Assembly (NCBI GenBank): GCA_025997875.1
Contig: BNVE01000157.1
Coordinates: 1-8,822, forward strand
Source of the DNA: Spirochaetia bacterium
GTDB taxonomy: Bacteria > Spirochaetota > Spirochaetia > Treponematales > Breznakiellaceae
Length of the DNA: 8,822 nt
Reading direction: 5' to 3'
A model generated the notes under the pieces. It saw only the letters and a list, made by a program, of their open reading frames with translations, did no database searches and was not told the origin of the DNA. This document shows, piece after piece, positions 1 through 5,395 of this stretch (the first letter of the stretch is position 1; the number at the start of each line of letters is the position of its first letter). The translations under genes and the position numbers were made by a program.

Positions 1-93
1 GAACTATCGCTCACCTTTATGGCCTATAACTTTAAACGGGCGGTCTCCCTGCTGGGAGCCGGGAGATTACTGGGGGCTTTAACGAAAGCATAA
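1..93 (+). CDS. C-terminal end of an IS transposase (partial, cut by window edge)
   Basis: Frame 1 is open from the first base to a TAA at 91-93 and gives 30 residues ending AYNFKRAVSLLGAGRLLGAL-TKA. The pattern 'LTFMAYNFKRAVSLLG' is the usual last helix of DDE transposases of the IS1182/IS4/IS5 type, in which a Leu-rich 'AYNLKR..ILG' segment closes the protein. The catalytic core would lie left of the window, so it cannot be judged whether the element is intact. The exact IS family is an inference from this short tail. Confidence 0.7.
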   Translation, partial: ELSLTFMAYNFKRAVSLLGAGRLLGALTKA

Positions 94-244
94 GCGAAAA
101 GAGCCGCCAGGGGGCAAAAAGGGACTCGGAAACGCTAGAGGCTCTGATGTTTCCGAACAAAACGGCTGCGTCCAGGAATTGGGCGGGTAACATTAGGCAT
201 ATTTCAAGAATAGAACTGTTTGAGACTTAGTTTTCGGACGGTCT
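94..244 (+). mobile_element. Non-coding 3' end of the same IS, with probable terminal repeat
   Basis: About 150 bp follow the transposase stop with no credible gene. They contain a stem-loop at 126-156 (8-bp arms TCGGAAAC/GTTTCCGA, 15-nt loop), which could stop or protect the transposase transcript. Near 229-244 the minus strand reads AGACCGTCCGAAAAC, resembling the 'GAGACTGTCCGAAAA'-like tips of IS terminal inverted repeats. The outer boundary is set here because a leftward gene start (227-298) collapses into this sequence. The opposite IS end is outside the window, so the repeat and any target duplication cannot be confirmed. Confidence 0.4.
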
Positions 245-298
245 GGGGGGGGTAAATGATGCCGGAGTACACCGCTTCTTGTCAAGTAGTCTTTTCAT
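227..298 (-). pseudogene. Orphan 5' end of a leftward gene, truncated at the IS boundary
   Basis: On the minus strand an ATG at 298 is preceded by AAGGAGAG, about 7 nt upstream, one of the best ribosome sites in the window. It opens 23 codons (MKRLLDKKRCTPASFT, then Pro/Arg codons from a C-run) and hits TAA at 227-229. The last codons, from about 244 leftwards, appear to be IS end sequence. The simplest reading is a gene whose start and promoter survive while its body was displaced by the IS. The product is not recognisable from about 16 native residues. It could instead be a genuine micro-gene. Confidence 0.4.
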
Positions 299-361
299 AC
301 AATCTCTCCTTTTTATGCATTTAAAAGGAATAAAGACAGAGACCTTTAAGTACACACCTAA

Positions 362-390
362 ATATTATCACATTAATAATTAATTGTCCA
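362..390 (-). promoter_or_regulatory. Predicted sigma-70 promoter for the truncated leftward gene
   Basis: Read on the minus strand, TGGACA (390-385) and TAATAT (367-362) are separated by exactly 17 nt. An alternative -10, GATAAT, overlaps. Transcription would start near 355 and give a leader of roughly 57 nt before the AAGGAGAG ribosome site and the ATG at 298. The promoter and translation start together support a once-functional leftward gene. Confidence 0.4.
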
Positions 391-398
391 GAATTTTC

Positions 399-427
399 TT
401 AAAAAAATACAAATTTTTTGATAAAAT
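399..427 (+). promoter_or_regulatory. Weak candidate promoter for the signal peptidase cluster
   Basis: TTAAAA (399-404) and TAAAAT (422-427) are spaced by 17 nt in an AT-rich stretch upstream of the first signal peptidase. The match is modest and the AT-rich background makes chance likely. The rest of 299-485 holds only the leftward promoter and leader described separately; no other gene was seen there. Confidence 0.3.
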
Positions 428-485
428 TTCTCAATCTCCCTCATTCACAGCCTCCTTGTGTACGTATTGTCAAGGGCAGCCCTTC

Positions 486-1490
486 ATGGTAATTTTCTTA
501 CTAATGGTTCAACAAACCGATTTTTTTGACCGGCTCCAGGCCCTTACCGAGGCCTGTTTGACCCGGAGACGCAGCAGACGCCGGATAAAAAAGGAAAAGC
601 AGAAGGTTAAAAACCCGTTTTTGGACTGGGTGGAGGCCTTTTTGTGGGCCGCCGGCATGGTGCTCCTTATCAACCAATACCTCATTCAGGCCTATCAGAT
701 ACCTTCGGGGTCCATGATCGATACCCTGCTGATTGGGGATCGGGTTTTTGTCAACAAACTGGTTTACGGCCCGGAACTGCTCCCCGGCCTGGCTAAACTG
801 CCCAGCCCAATCCGGCCCCGGCGGAACAATGTCATTATCTTTGAAAACCCGTCCTACATTTCCCGGGGGCCGGTTTTTGATATTGCCCAGCGGATCATCT
901 ATATGCTCACCCTTTCCCTGGTGGATATTGATAAGGACGAAACCGGGGAGCCCAAGGCCCACTTCCTTATCAAACGGGCGGCGGGGATGCCGGGGGACCG
1001 GTTCATTACCGACCGGGGGGATATGAAGATCCGTTTTGCCGGGGAAGACCATTGGGTGAGCGAGGCCGATTACAAAAGGGGCCGCGGGTGGAACCACCGT
1101 ATAAGCCGGCTGGTGGAAAAGGACGCCTATCCTGCGCTGGAAGCGGCGGGAAAGGCCGACGCCTATATGAATATGGGCCTCCCTGTTCCTGAATATATCC
1201 GTTCTGCGGCGGCGGGCCCGGGCAATATACGGTATGCCGATTCTCTTGCCCTTGAAAAGTCCCGGCTTGAAACCCTGCGGGGGTTTTTTCCCCAGGAAAG
1301 CCGTTACGGGATGGTACTGGCCCGCCTGTCCCTGGGCTGGTATGTGCCGGAGGGCCGCATCTTCCCCCTGGGGGATAACCGGGATAATTCCCGGGACGGC
1401 CGGTATTTCGGCCCCGTGCGGATAGCCAAGGTGCTGGGCCAGGGGGCGTTTATTTACTGGCCCCTGGGGCGGGCCGGGCCCATACGGTAA
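486..1490 (+). CDS. lepB: Signal peptidase I (leader peptidase), first of a tandem pair
   Basis: Type I signal peptidase cleaves signal peptides from exported proteins on the outer face of the inner membrane with a Ser/Lys dyad. All boxes are present (numbering from 486): a basic cytoplasmic N-terminus (RRRSRRRIKKEK), one membrane segment at about 48-70, nucleophile Ser76 in PSGSMIDTL, the GDRVFVNK box, Lys163 in FLIKRAAGMPGD, and box E GDNRDNSRDGRYFGP at about 296-310. Between the Lys and box E lies a roughly 100-residue hydrophilic insert, making the protein (334 aa) longer than minimal Gram-positive enzymes. The ATG at 486 is chosen because AAGGG (472-476) lies 9 nt upstream; ATG 504 (MVQQTDFFDRLQ) is a fair alternative. 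A longer reading from TTG 384 has no ribosome site and an implausible N-terminus. It is followed after 9 nt by a paralog. Confidence 0.93.
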   Translation: MVIFLLMVQQTDFFDRLQALTEACLTRRRSRRRIKKEKQKVKNPFLDWVEAFLWAAGMVLLINQYLIQAYQIPSGSMIDTLLIGDRVFVNKLVYGPELLPGLAKLPSPIRPRRNNVIIFENPSYISRGPVFDIAQRIIYMLTLSLVDIDKDETGEPKAHFLIKRAAGMPGDRFITDRGDMKIRFAGEDHWVSEADYKRGRGWNHRISRLVEKDAYPALEAAGKADAYMNMGLPVPEYIRSAAAGPGNIRYADSLALEKSRLETLRGFFPQESRYGMVLARLSLGWYVPEGRIFPLGDNRDNSRDGRYFGPVRIAKVLGQGAFIYWPLGRAGPIR

Positions 1491-1499
1491 GGAAAAACG

Positions 1500-2228
1500 A
1501 TGTTTGATAAATGGCGGAAATATTCCTATGCGGCCCAAAAAAACCAGCGCTACCAGGTAAGGTGGGCGCTGCTCTGGTTTTTGGTTTTATTTATCCTGTA
1601 CAATTCACTTACCTCATTCTTCTTTTCCATGCGGGTTTTAGAGAACAATACCATGCAGCCCGGGCTTCATGCGGGGGACCGGTTTGTCTTTTCTTCCTAT
1701 TCGGTGCATACCCTGCTTACGGATATGATGTTCCCCAGCCAGTCCATTCCCTTTAAGCGGGGGAATATCGTTCTTATTGATTTTTCCCTTATGAATCCCC
1801 CCCCTCTTCCCGCCCGTATCCTTGACGGGGTGGTCCGTTTTTTTACCGCCCAGCGTATCAGCCTTGCCGGCCGGGAGGATCATTTCTACCTTAAGCGGGT
1901 AATCGGCCTTCCGGGGGATGAAATCACCATGGCCAATTTTGTGATCCGCATACGGGCAAAGGGAAGTTCCTACACTCTGACAGAATTTGAACTTTCCGAA
2001 CGGCCCTATGTGCCGGATATCCCCCAGGTCCCCGCACTCTGGGATGAATCGATCCCCTTCTCGGGCAATATGGAGCGGATCATCCTGGGGGAGGATGAAT
2101 GTTTTGTCCTTTCCGATGACCGCAGTAACACCAACGATTCCCGCACCTGGGGCCCTGTTCCGGTGGACCTGGTGGCCGGCAAAGCCCTTTTCCGCTACTG
2201 GCCCGTCAACCGGATAGGCCGGCCCTGA
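1500..2228 (+). CDS. Signal peptidase I-like paralog with Thr at the nucleophile position
   Basis: This is a 242-aa S26-family protein starting 9 nt after the first signal peptidase, with AAGGA about 6 nt before ATG, so almost certainly co-transcribed. It has a short basic N-terminus, one membrane segment (about 21-43), the substrate-box region NTMQPGLHAGDRFVF (50-64), the Lys box FYLKRVIGLPGDEI with Lys132, and box E SDDRSNTNDSRTWGPV (205-220). Where the family has the catalytic Ser before Met, this protein has Thr51 (codon ACC), and the Gly opening box E is Ser205. Lys132 and the box E Asp/Arg residues remain. It may be a pseudo-enzyme, a partner of the first copy, or an enzyme using Thr. 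A run of eight C at 1797-1804 lies inside the gene (codons for Pro100-102). I do not assign lepB because activity is doubtful. Confidence 0.88.
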   Translation: MFDKWRKYSYAAQKNQRYQVRWALLWFLVLFILYNSLTSFFFSMRVLENNTMQPGLHAGDRFVFSSYSVHTLLTDMMFPSQSIPFKRGNIVLIDFSLMNPPPLPARILDGVVRFFTAQRISLAGREDHFYLKRVIGLPGDEITMANFVIRIRAKGSSYTLTEFELSERPYVPDIPQVPALWDESIPFSGNMERIILGEDECFVLSDDRSNTNDSRTWGPVPVDLVAGKALFRYWPVNRIGRP

Positions 2229-2244
2229 CGCGCCTGATGGGTTT

Positions 2245-2277
2245 TATACTTGAAATTATTATAATTTGAAGTATAAT
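2245..2277 (+). promoter_or_regulatory. Palindromic promoter/operator of the ATPase gene, probably giving a leaderless mRNA
   Basis: Bases 2245-2275 form an inverted repeat with 15-nt arms around T2260, with one mismatch (G2252/G2268). The same bases hold TTGAAA (2250-2255) and TATAAT (2272-2277) spaced by 16 nt, a near-ideal sigma-70 promoter. Transcription would begin about 2283-2285, on or next to the ATG at 2284, and no ribosome site precedes that ATG. A palindrome filling the promoter suggests binding by a dimeric repressor. Alternatively the hairpin acts as the 3' end of the lepB pair transcript, although it has no T-run. Confidence 0.55.
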
Positions 2278-2283
2278 AATAAT

Positions 2284-3693
2284 ATGGACGCAGATATTTT
2301 TGTTGACCGGGAAAAAGAATTTGCCTTTCTCGATGAACAGTATAAGGCCAAGGCTTCTTCCTTTATTGTGCTCTACGGCAGGCGCAGGGTAGGGAAAACC
2401 GCCCTGATAACCCGGTTTATACAGAAAAAACCTTCTCTTTATTTTCTTGCCACCGAAGAAAGCGAAGCCCAAAACTGCGCCGCGTTCCGCGCCCAGGCTG
2501 CGGAAATGACCGGCAACGAACTTCTGGAAAGCTCCCGGACAACCGACTGGCTGTTGATCTTTAAGACCCTGCTGGAACAGAAAAGTCCTGAACGGCTTGT
2601 CATTGTTTTTGATGAATTCCAGTACCTTGCCCGGGCCAACCCCGCGTTTCCCTCGATTATGCAGAAGGTCTGGGATACCCTGCTTGCGAAGAGCAATGTG
2701 ATGCTGATCCTCTGCGGTTCTTCGGTTTCGATGATGGAAAGCGCGGTCCTTGCCTATGAAAGCCCCCTTTACGGCCGGCGTACCGGACAGATCAAGCTTA
2801 AGCAGATACCTTTTTCCCATTACGGTGAATTTTTTCCCGGTAAAAGTGAAGACAAATTGACGGAACTCTACGCCCTTACCGGGGGAGTCCCCAAGTACAT
2901 TGAATTTTTTGAAGGGGGGAACATCCGCGAACAGATTGCCAAAAATATTCTTTCTCCCCAGGGGTTCCTGTACAATGAACCGGCTTTTTTGCTGTATCAG
3001 GAAGTGTCAGAAATCGGCAGTTATTTTTCGCTCATAAAGTCCATAGCGGCGGGGAATCATAAATTAGCCGACATAGCCTCCAATCTGGAGCTTAAGCAGA
3101 CCGGGCTTTCAAAATATCTTAACACCCTGATAAACCTTGAGTTTATTGAACGGGAAGTGCCGGTTACCGAAGAAAAACCGGAAAAAAGCAAGCGCGGCCT
3201 GTACCGGATAAAAGATAATTTTTTGCAGTTCTGGTTCAGGTTTGTGTTTCCCAACCTGCGCTACCTTGAAATCGGGCAGACAAAAATAGTGGAAGATCAT
3301 ATCCGCAAAAACTTTATTGACAGTCATGTAAGCTTTGTCTACGAGGATATTTGCCGGGAAAGGATGTGGCGGATTGATTTTAACAAGCTCTGGGGTTTTA
3401 CCATAAGCCGCTGCGGCCGCTGGTGGGACAAGAACAATGAAATTGATATTGTCGCCTACGATGGCGCGGGAAAGAATATTATCTTTGGGGAATGCAAATA
3501 TACTTCACAAAAAATGGGTCTTGATGTTTTTACCGCCCTGGAAGAAAAAAGCCGCAGGGTGAAGCGGCAGAATGATGCCCGCCGCCCCTATTTTATCCTC
3601 TTTTCCAAAAGCGGCTTTACCGTGGCGCTTAAGGCCCTTGCGGAGAGCCGAAACGACCTCTTGTTAATGAGTAAAGAGCATCTTAATGGGTAA
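2284..3693 (+). CDS. AAA/STAND-type ATPase with DUF234 C-terminal nuclease-like domain
   Basis: This 469-aa protein has the architecture of the archaeal-ATPase (PF01637) plus DUF234 (PF03008) family. From the start: Walker A GRRRVGKT at 32-39, Walker B RLVIVFDEFQYL near 104-115 with Asp110/Glu111, a sensor-like segment LILCGSS at 141-147, a winged-helix stretch around 255-292, then a C-terminal domain with EID (386-388) and GECKY (402-406). The D-(x14)-ExK arrangement matches the PD-(D/E)xK nuclease core. The family occurs in many archaea and in spirochaetes and is often strain-variable; its function is not established. The start is ATG 2284; a TTG at 2266 lies inside the palindrome and is unlikely. 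It sits between the signal peptidases and hemW, overlapping hemW by 8 nt (ATGGGTAA), and looks like an accessory gene inserted in a housekeeping cluster. Confidence 0.88.
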   Translation: MDADIFVDREKEFAFLDEQYKAKASSFIVLYGRRRVGKTALITRFIQKKPSLYFLATEESEAQNCAAFRAQAAEMTGNELLESSRTTDWLLIFKTLLEQKSPERLVIVFDEFQYLARANPAFPSIMQKVWDTLLAKSNVMLILCGSSVSMMESAVLAYESPLYGRRTGQIKLKQIPFSHYGEFFPGKSEDKLTELYALTGGVPKYIEFFEGGNIREQIAKNILSPQGFLYNEPAFLLYQEVSEIGSYFSLIKSIAAGNHKLADIASNLELKQTGLSKYLNTLINLEFIEREVPVTEEKPEKSKRGLYRIKDNFLQFWFRFVFPNLRYLEIGQTKIVEDHIRKNFIDSHVSFVYEDICRERMWRIDFNKLWGFTISRCGRWWDKNNEIDIVAYDGAGKNIIFGECKYTSQKMGLDVFTALEEKSRRVKRQNDARRPYFILFSKSGFTVALKALAESRNDLLLMSKEHLNG

Positions 3694-4897
3694 TTGCTCA
3701 CTGTACATTCACATTCCCTTTTGCGTCTCCTTCTGCGATTACTGCGATTTTTATTCGGTGTGGCTCCCCGCGGACAGTAAAACTGCGGACCGGCTTATCA
3801 ATACCTACATCGACACCCTTCTTGCGGAAGGAGAAAGGCTTCTGCAAAAATTCGGCGCCGCCGTCAATACGGCCGGCCTTATTTCGGTTCCTTCGGTGTA
3901 CATCGGCGGGGGTACCCCTTCGGTACTGGGGGCGGCGGGGATAGGCCGCCTGCTGCGGGGACTCGCCGCATTACTGCCCTCAACGCCGCAGCAAAAACCG
4001 CTTGAGTTTACCGTGGAGGCGAATCCCGAATCGGCGGACAGGGCCTTCCTTGCGGCCTGCCGGGAGGGCGGGGTAAACCGCATCAGCCTGGGGGTGCAGA
4101 GTTTCTGCGACGCTTCACGCCGCCTGGTACACCGCAGCGGGGATGCGGCGCTGATTCCGGAACGGCTCCGCCTGGTTTCGGAAATATTTGAGGGTAATTT
4201 TTCCGCCGACCTTATCGCGGGGCTCCCCGCCCAGAATGAAGCAGCCTTGATGGGGGATATTGAAAAGCTGCTTTCTTACCAACCTGCCCATGTGTCCCTC
4301 TACGCCCTGACGGTGGAGGAGGGGACCCCCTTAGCCGAAGCCCGGGCAGCCGGCGGGCATTGCGGCGGGAGTTCCGCCGATGAGGCTGACCGGATCTGGA
4401 TTGCGGGCCGGGACGCCCTGGAACAGGCGGGCTATGGGCAGTACGAGGTCTCCAATTTCGCCCTGCCGGGAAAGCGTTCCGCCCACAATATCCGCTACTG
4501 GCGCATGGAAAACTGGCTGGGCCTGGGGGCGGCGGCCTCGGGCAGTATTTTTGATGACGAAGCGGGGACCGGGCGGCGTTTTACCTATGCGGCGGATGCC
4601 GGTCCCTGGGTAAATCCTGAGGCCGGGGAGGCAATCCCGGTGGATGTGGAAGAACTGGACCGGCTCACTTTGATGAAGGAAACGTTTTTGATGGGCTTTC
4701 GCTATATCGAAGGCCCGGACCCGGCGCTCTTTAAAAAACGTTTCGGCCTTACCATTGAAAGGGCGCTGCCGGAAACCCTGGCAAAATGGCGGGGCAGGGG
4801 GCTTTTGCAGGCAGAAAAAATCGCCCTTACCAAAGAAGGGCTTCTTTTTTTAGACCCCTTTTTGATCGACGCCTTTGGGGAAGCGGAACACAGTTGA
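3686..4897 (+). CDS. hemW: Radical SAM haem chaperone HemW (HemN-like)
   Basis: HemW binds haem and a 4Fe-4S cluster plus S-adenosylmethionine and delivers haem to acceptor proteins. It is often misannotated as oxygen-independent coproporphyrinogen oxidase. The radical SAM cluster motif C13-x3-C17-x2-C20 lies in SLYIHIPFCVSFCDYCDF at the very N-terminus, with no HemN-type extension before it. GGGTPS (74-79), EANPES (111-116), RISLGVQSF (132-140), SADLIAGLP (173-181), YEVSNFA (253-259), HNIRYW (267-272) and GLGAAASG (279-286) are family hallmarks. At 403 aa it is slightly long for HemW. The start codon overlaps the ATPase stop by 8 nt, suggesting translational coupling; no independent promoter was seen. 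Followed by a hairpin-rich gap. True HemN activity is unlikely from these features but is not excluded by sequence alone. Confidence 0.92.
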   Translation: MGNCSLYIHIPFCVSFCDYCDFYSVWLPADSKTADRLINTYIDTLLAEGERLLQKFGAAVNTAGLISVPSVYIGGGTPSVLGAAGIGRLLRGLAALLPSTPQQKPLEFTVEANPESADRAFLAACREGGVNRISLGVQSFCDASRRLVHRSGDAALIPERLRLVSEIFEGNFSADLIAGLPAQNEAALMGDIEKLLSYQPAHVSLYALTVEEGTPLAEARAAGGHCGGSSADEADRIWIAGRDALEQAGYGQYEVSNFALPGKRSAHNIRYWRMENWLGLGAAASGSIFDDEAGTGRRFTYAADAGPWVNPEAGEAIPVDVEELDRLTLMKETFLMGFRYIEGPDPALFKKRFGLTIERALPETLAKWRGRGLLQAEKIALTKEGLLFLDPFLIDAFGEAEHS

Positions 4898-4928
4898 AAT
4901 ATTTATCAAAATATATGATGATATGAAC

Positions 4929-4959
4929 CGGTTCCAAAACTCGGTTAGTTTTGGAACTG
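4929..4959. repeat. Hairpin 1 of a four-hairpin cluster (CGGTT loop)
   Basis: Arms GTTCCAAAACT (4931-4941) and AGTTTTGGAAC (4947-4957) pair perfectly over 11 bp around the loop CGGTT (4942-4946). One wobble and one further pair extend the foot to 4929/4959. The stem is not followed by a T-run, so it is not a standard terminator. The apex AACT-loop-AGTT is shared with hairpins 2 and 4. Confidence 0.75.
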
Positions 4960-4960
4960 C

Positions 4961-4970
4961 CTCATATGAG
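4961..4970. repeat. Perfect 10-bp palindrome CTCATATGAG
   Basis: This short self-complementary site lies between hairpins 1 and 2. It has no spacer, so it is more like a protein-binding site than an RNA stem. A 10-bp palindrome can occur by chance; its place inside the hairpin cluster is the only reason to list it. Confidence 0.35.
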
Positions 4971-4982
4971 CTTCAAATAATG

Positions 4983-5019
4983 GACTTGTTCGAGAACCCG
5001 GTTGGTTCTCTCACAAGTC
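4983..5019. repeat. Hairpin 2 (two-part stem, same CGGTT loop)
   Basis: Outer arms GACTTGT (4983-4989) and ACAAGTC (5013-5019), a 2x2 mismatch, then inner arms GAGAACC (4992-4998) and GGTTCTC (5004-5010) close on loop CGGTT (4999-5003). The loop equals that of hairpin 1, while the closing pair is C-G instead of T-A, a paired change that keeps the structure. Confidence 0.75.
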
Positions 5020-5021
5020 TC

Positions 5022-5048
5022 GCAAAATGCAGAGCATTTTGTATTTTT
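5022..5048 (+). terminator. Hairpin 3, possible intrinsic terminator of the hemW transcript
   Basis: Arms CAAAATGC (5023-5030) and GCATTTTG (5034-5041) pair over 8 bp with loop AGA, followed by TATTTTT (5042-5048). Stem plus T-rich tail fits a rho-independent terminator on the plus strand, though the stem is AT-rich and about 125 nt beyond the hemW stop. It lacks the AACY/RGTT apex of the other three hairpins. Confidence 0.5.
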
Positions 5049-5058
5049 CAGCGGATTT

Positions 5059-5082
5059 GTTCAATAACTGAAGTTATCGAAC
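5059..5082. repeat. Hairpin 4 (GTTC...GAAC foot as in hairpin 1)
   Basis: Arms GTTCAATAACT (5059-5069) and AGTTATCGAAC (5072-5082) pair with one A/C mismatch, giving a TGAA tetraloop once the last pair opens. The foot GTTC/GAAC and apex AACT/AGTT match hairpin 1, and the seventh pair is T-A here versus A-T there. It ends 10 nt from the stop of the minus-strand relic at 5092. Confidence 0.65.
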
Positions 5083-5091
5083 CAGCAATTC

Positions 5092-5175
5092 TCATTTTAG
5101 CCGCCTTGAGGCCTGGACGAAGGCAATGAAAGTGTCCCAGTCATCAAAAACAAAATACTCGCGGTTCAACGCGGT
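5092..5175 (-). pseudogene. Probable C-terminal end of a deleted IS transposase
   Basis: On the minus strand a 27-residue open stretch (from 5175, just after a TAG, to a TGA at 5092) reads REYFVFDDWDTFIAFVQA then SRRLK. An aromatic 'Y.VF..WD.F..F.' ending is typical of the last residues of transposases whose N-terminus matches the adjacent fragment at 5144-5395, so the two may be the ends of one gene with the middle lost. The two frames overlap, so the join is also frameshifted. Evidence is weak because the segment is short; a C-terminal DUF397-like piece is an alternative. Confidence 0.35.
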
Positions 5176-5395
5176 CTACGAGTATCCGTATCTCGTTGTC
5201 GCTCGGTAGTTCCGCTATCCTGAAGAAGTTTTTAACATTTTGCCGTTTCCAGTCCTGCTTCATTGCCGTGTTAAACTGCAATAGTGACGGATGCTGAAAA
5301 TAGAATACCGAAAACGCGCTCTTCAGTCCGTCAGCCGTGCTACATCTGAGATTCGGACTTTCCTTCCTCGTGTCGGTATGCTTCGCTCCGACTTT
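5144..5395 (-). pseudogene. N-terminal fragment of an IS transposase (relic)
   Basis: The minus strand encodes 83 residues without a start codon, running into a TGA pair at 5144-5146 and 5141-5143. Key stretches are DTRKESPNL, DGLKSAFSVFYFQHPSLLQF and NFFRIAELPSDNEIRILVD. The 'ALKSAF.VF.FQHPSLL.F' and 'LF.I..IPSDNQIR..LD' patterns mark the N-terminal region of an IS4-like/ISNCY transposase group. The homology ends near VDRVEP (about 5165). The catalytic DDE region is absent, so this is dead. It begins directly after, and in frame with, the flavodoxin stop codon (5396-5398), which shows where the element landed or was deleted to. Confidence 0.7.

Noticed and set aside
384..485. N-terminal extension of the first signal peptidase from TTG 384
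   Set aside because: AT-rich leader with no ribosome site; the translation is Lys/Phe-rich and unlike the family. ATG 486 or 504 fits better.
501..1538. Long open frame (345 codons) on the minus strand opposite the first signal peptidase
   Set aside because: Pro/Gly/His-rich composition without any domain; an antisense shadow caused by GC-rich codons of the real gene, whose catalytic boxes are unmistakable.
4875..5129. 84-codon plus-strand frame across the end of hemW and the hairpins
   Set aside because: It runs through all four hairpins and has no ribosome site or recognisable product.
5164..5276. Integron attC-like pair GTTCAAC ... GTTAAAC, considered because some treponemes carry integrons
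   Set aside because: Both boxes fall inside the transposase reading frame, there is no internal symmetry between them, and no integrase gene or cassette array is present. The nearby hairpins also do not fit the attC core plan.
5372..5392. GTCGG...CCGAC stem just after the flavodoxin stop, tested as a terminator
   Set aside because: Only 5 bp, an 11-nt loop, no T-run on the minus strand, and it lies in transposase-derived sequence.
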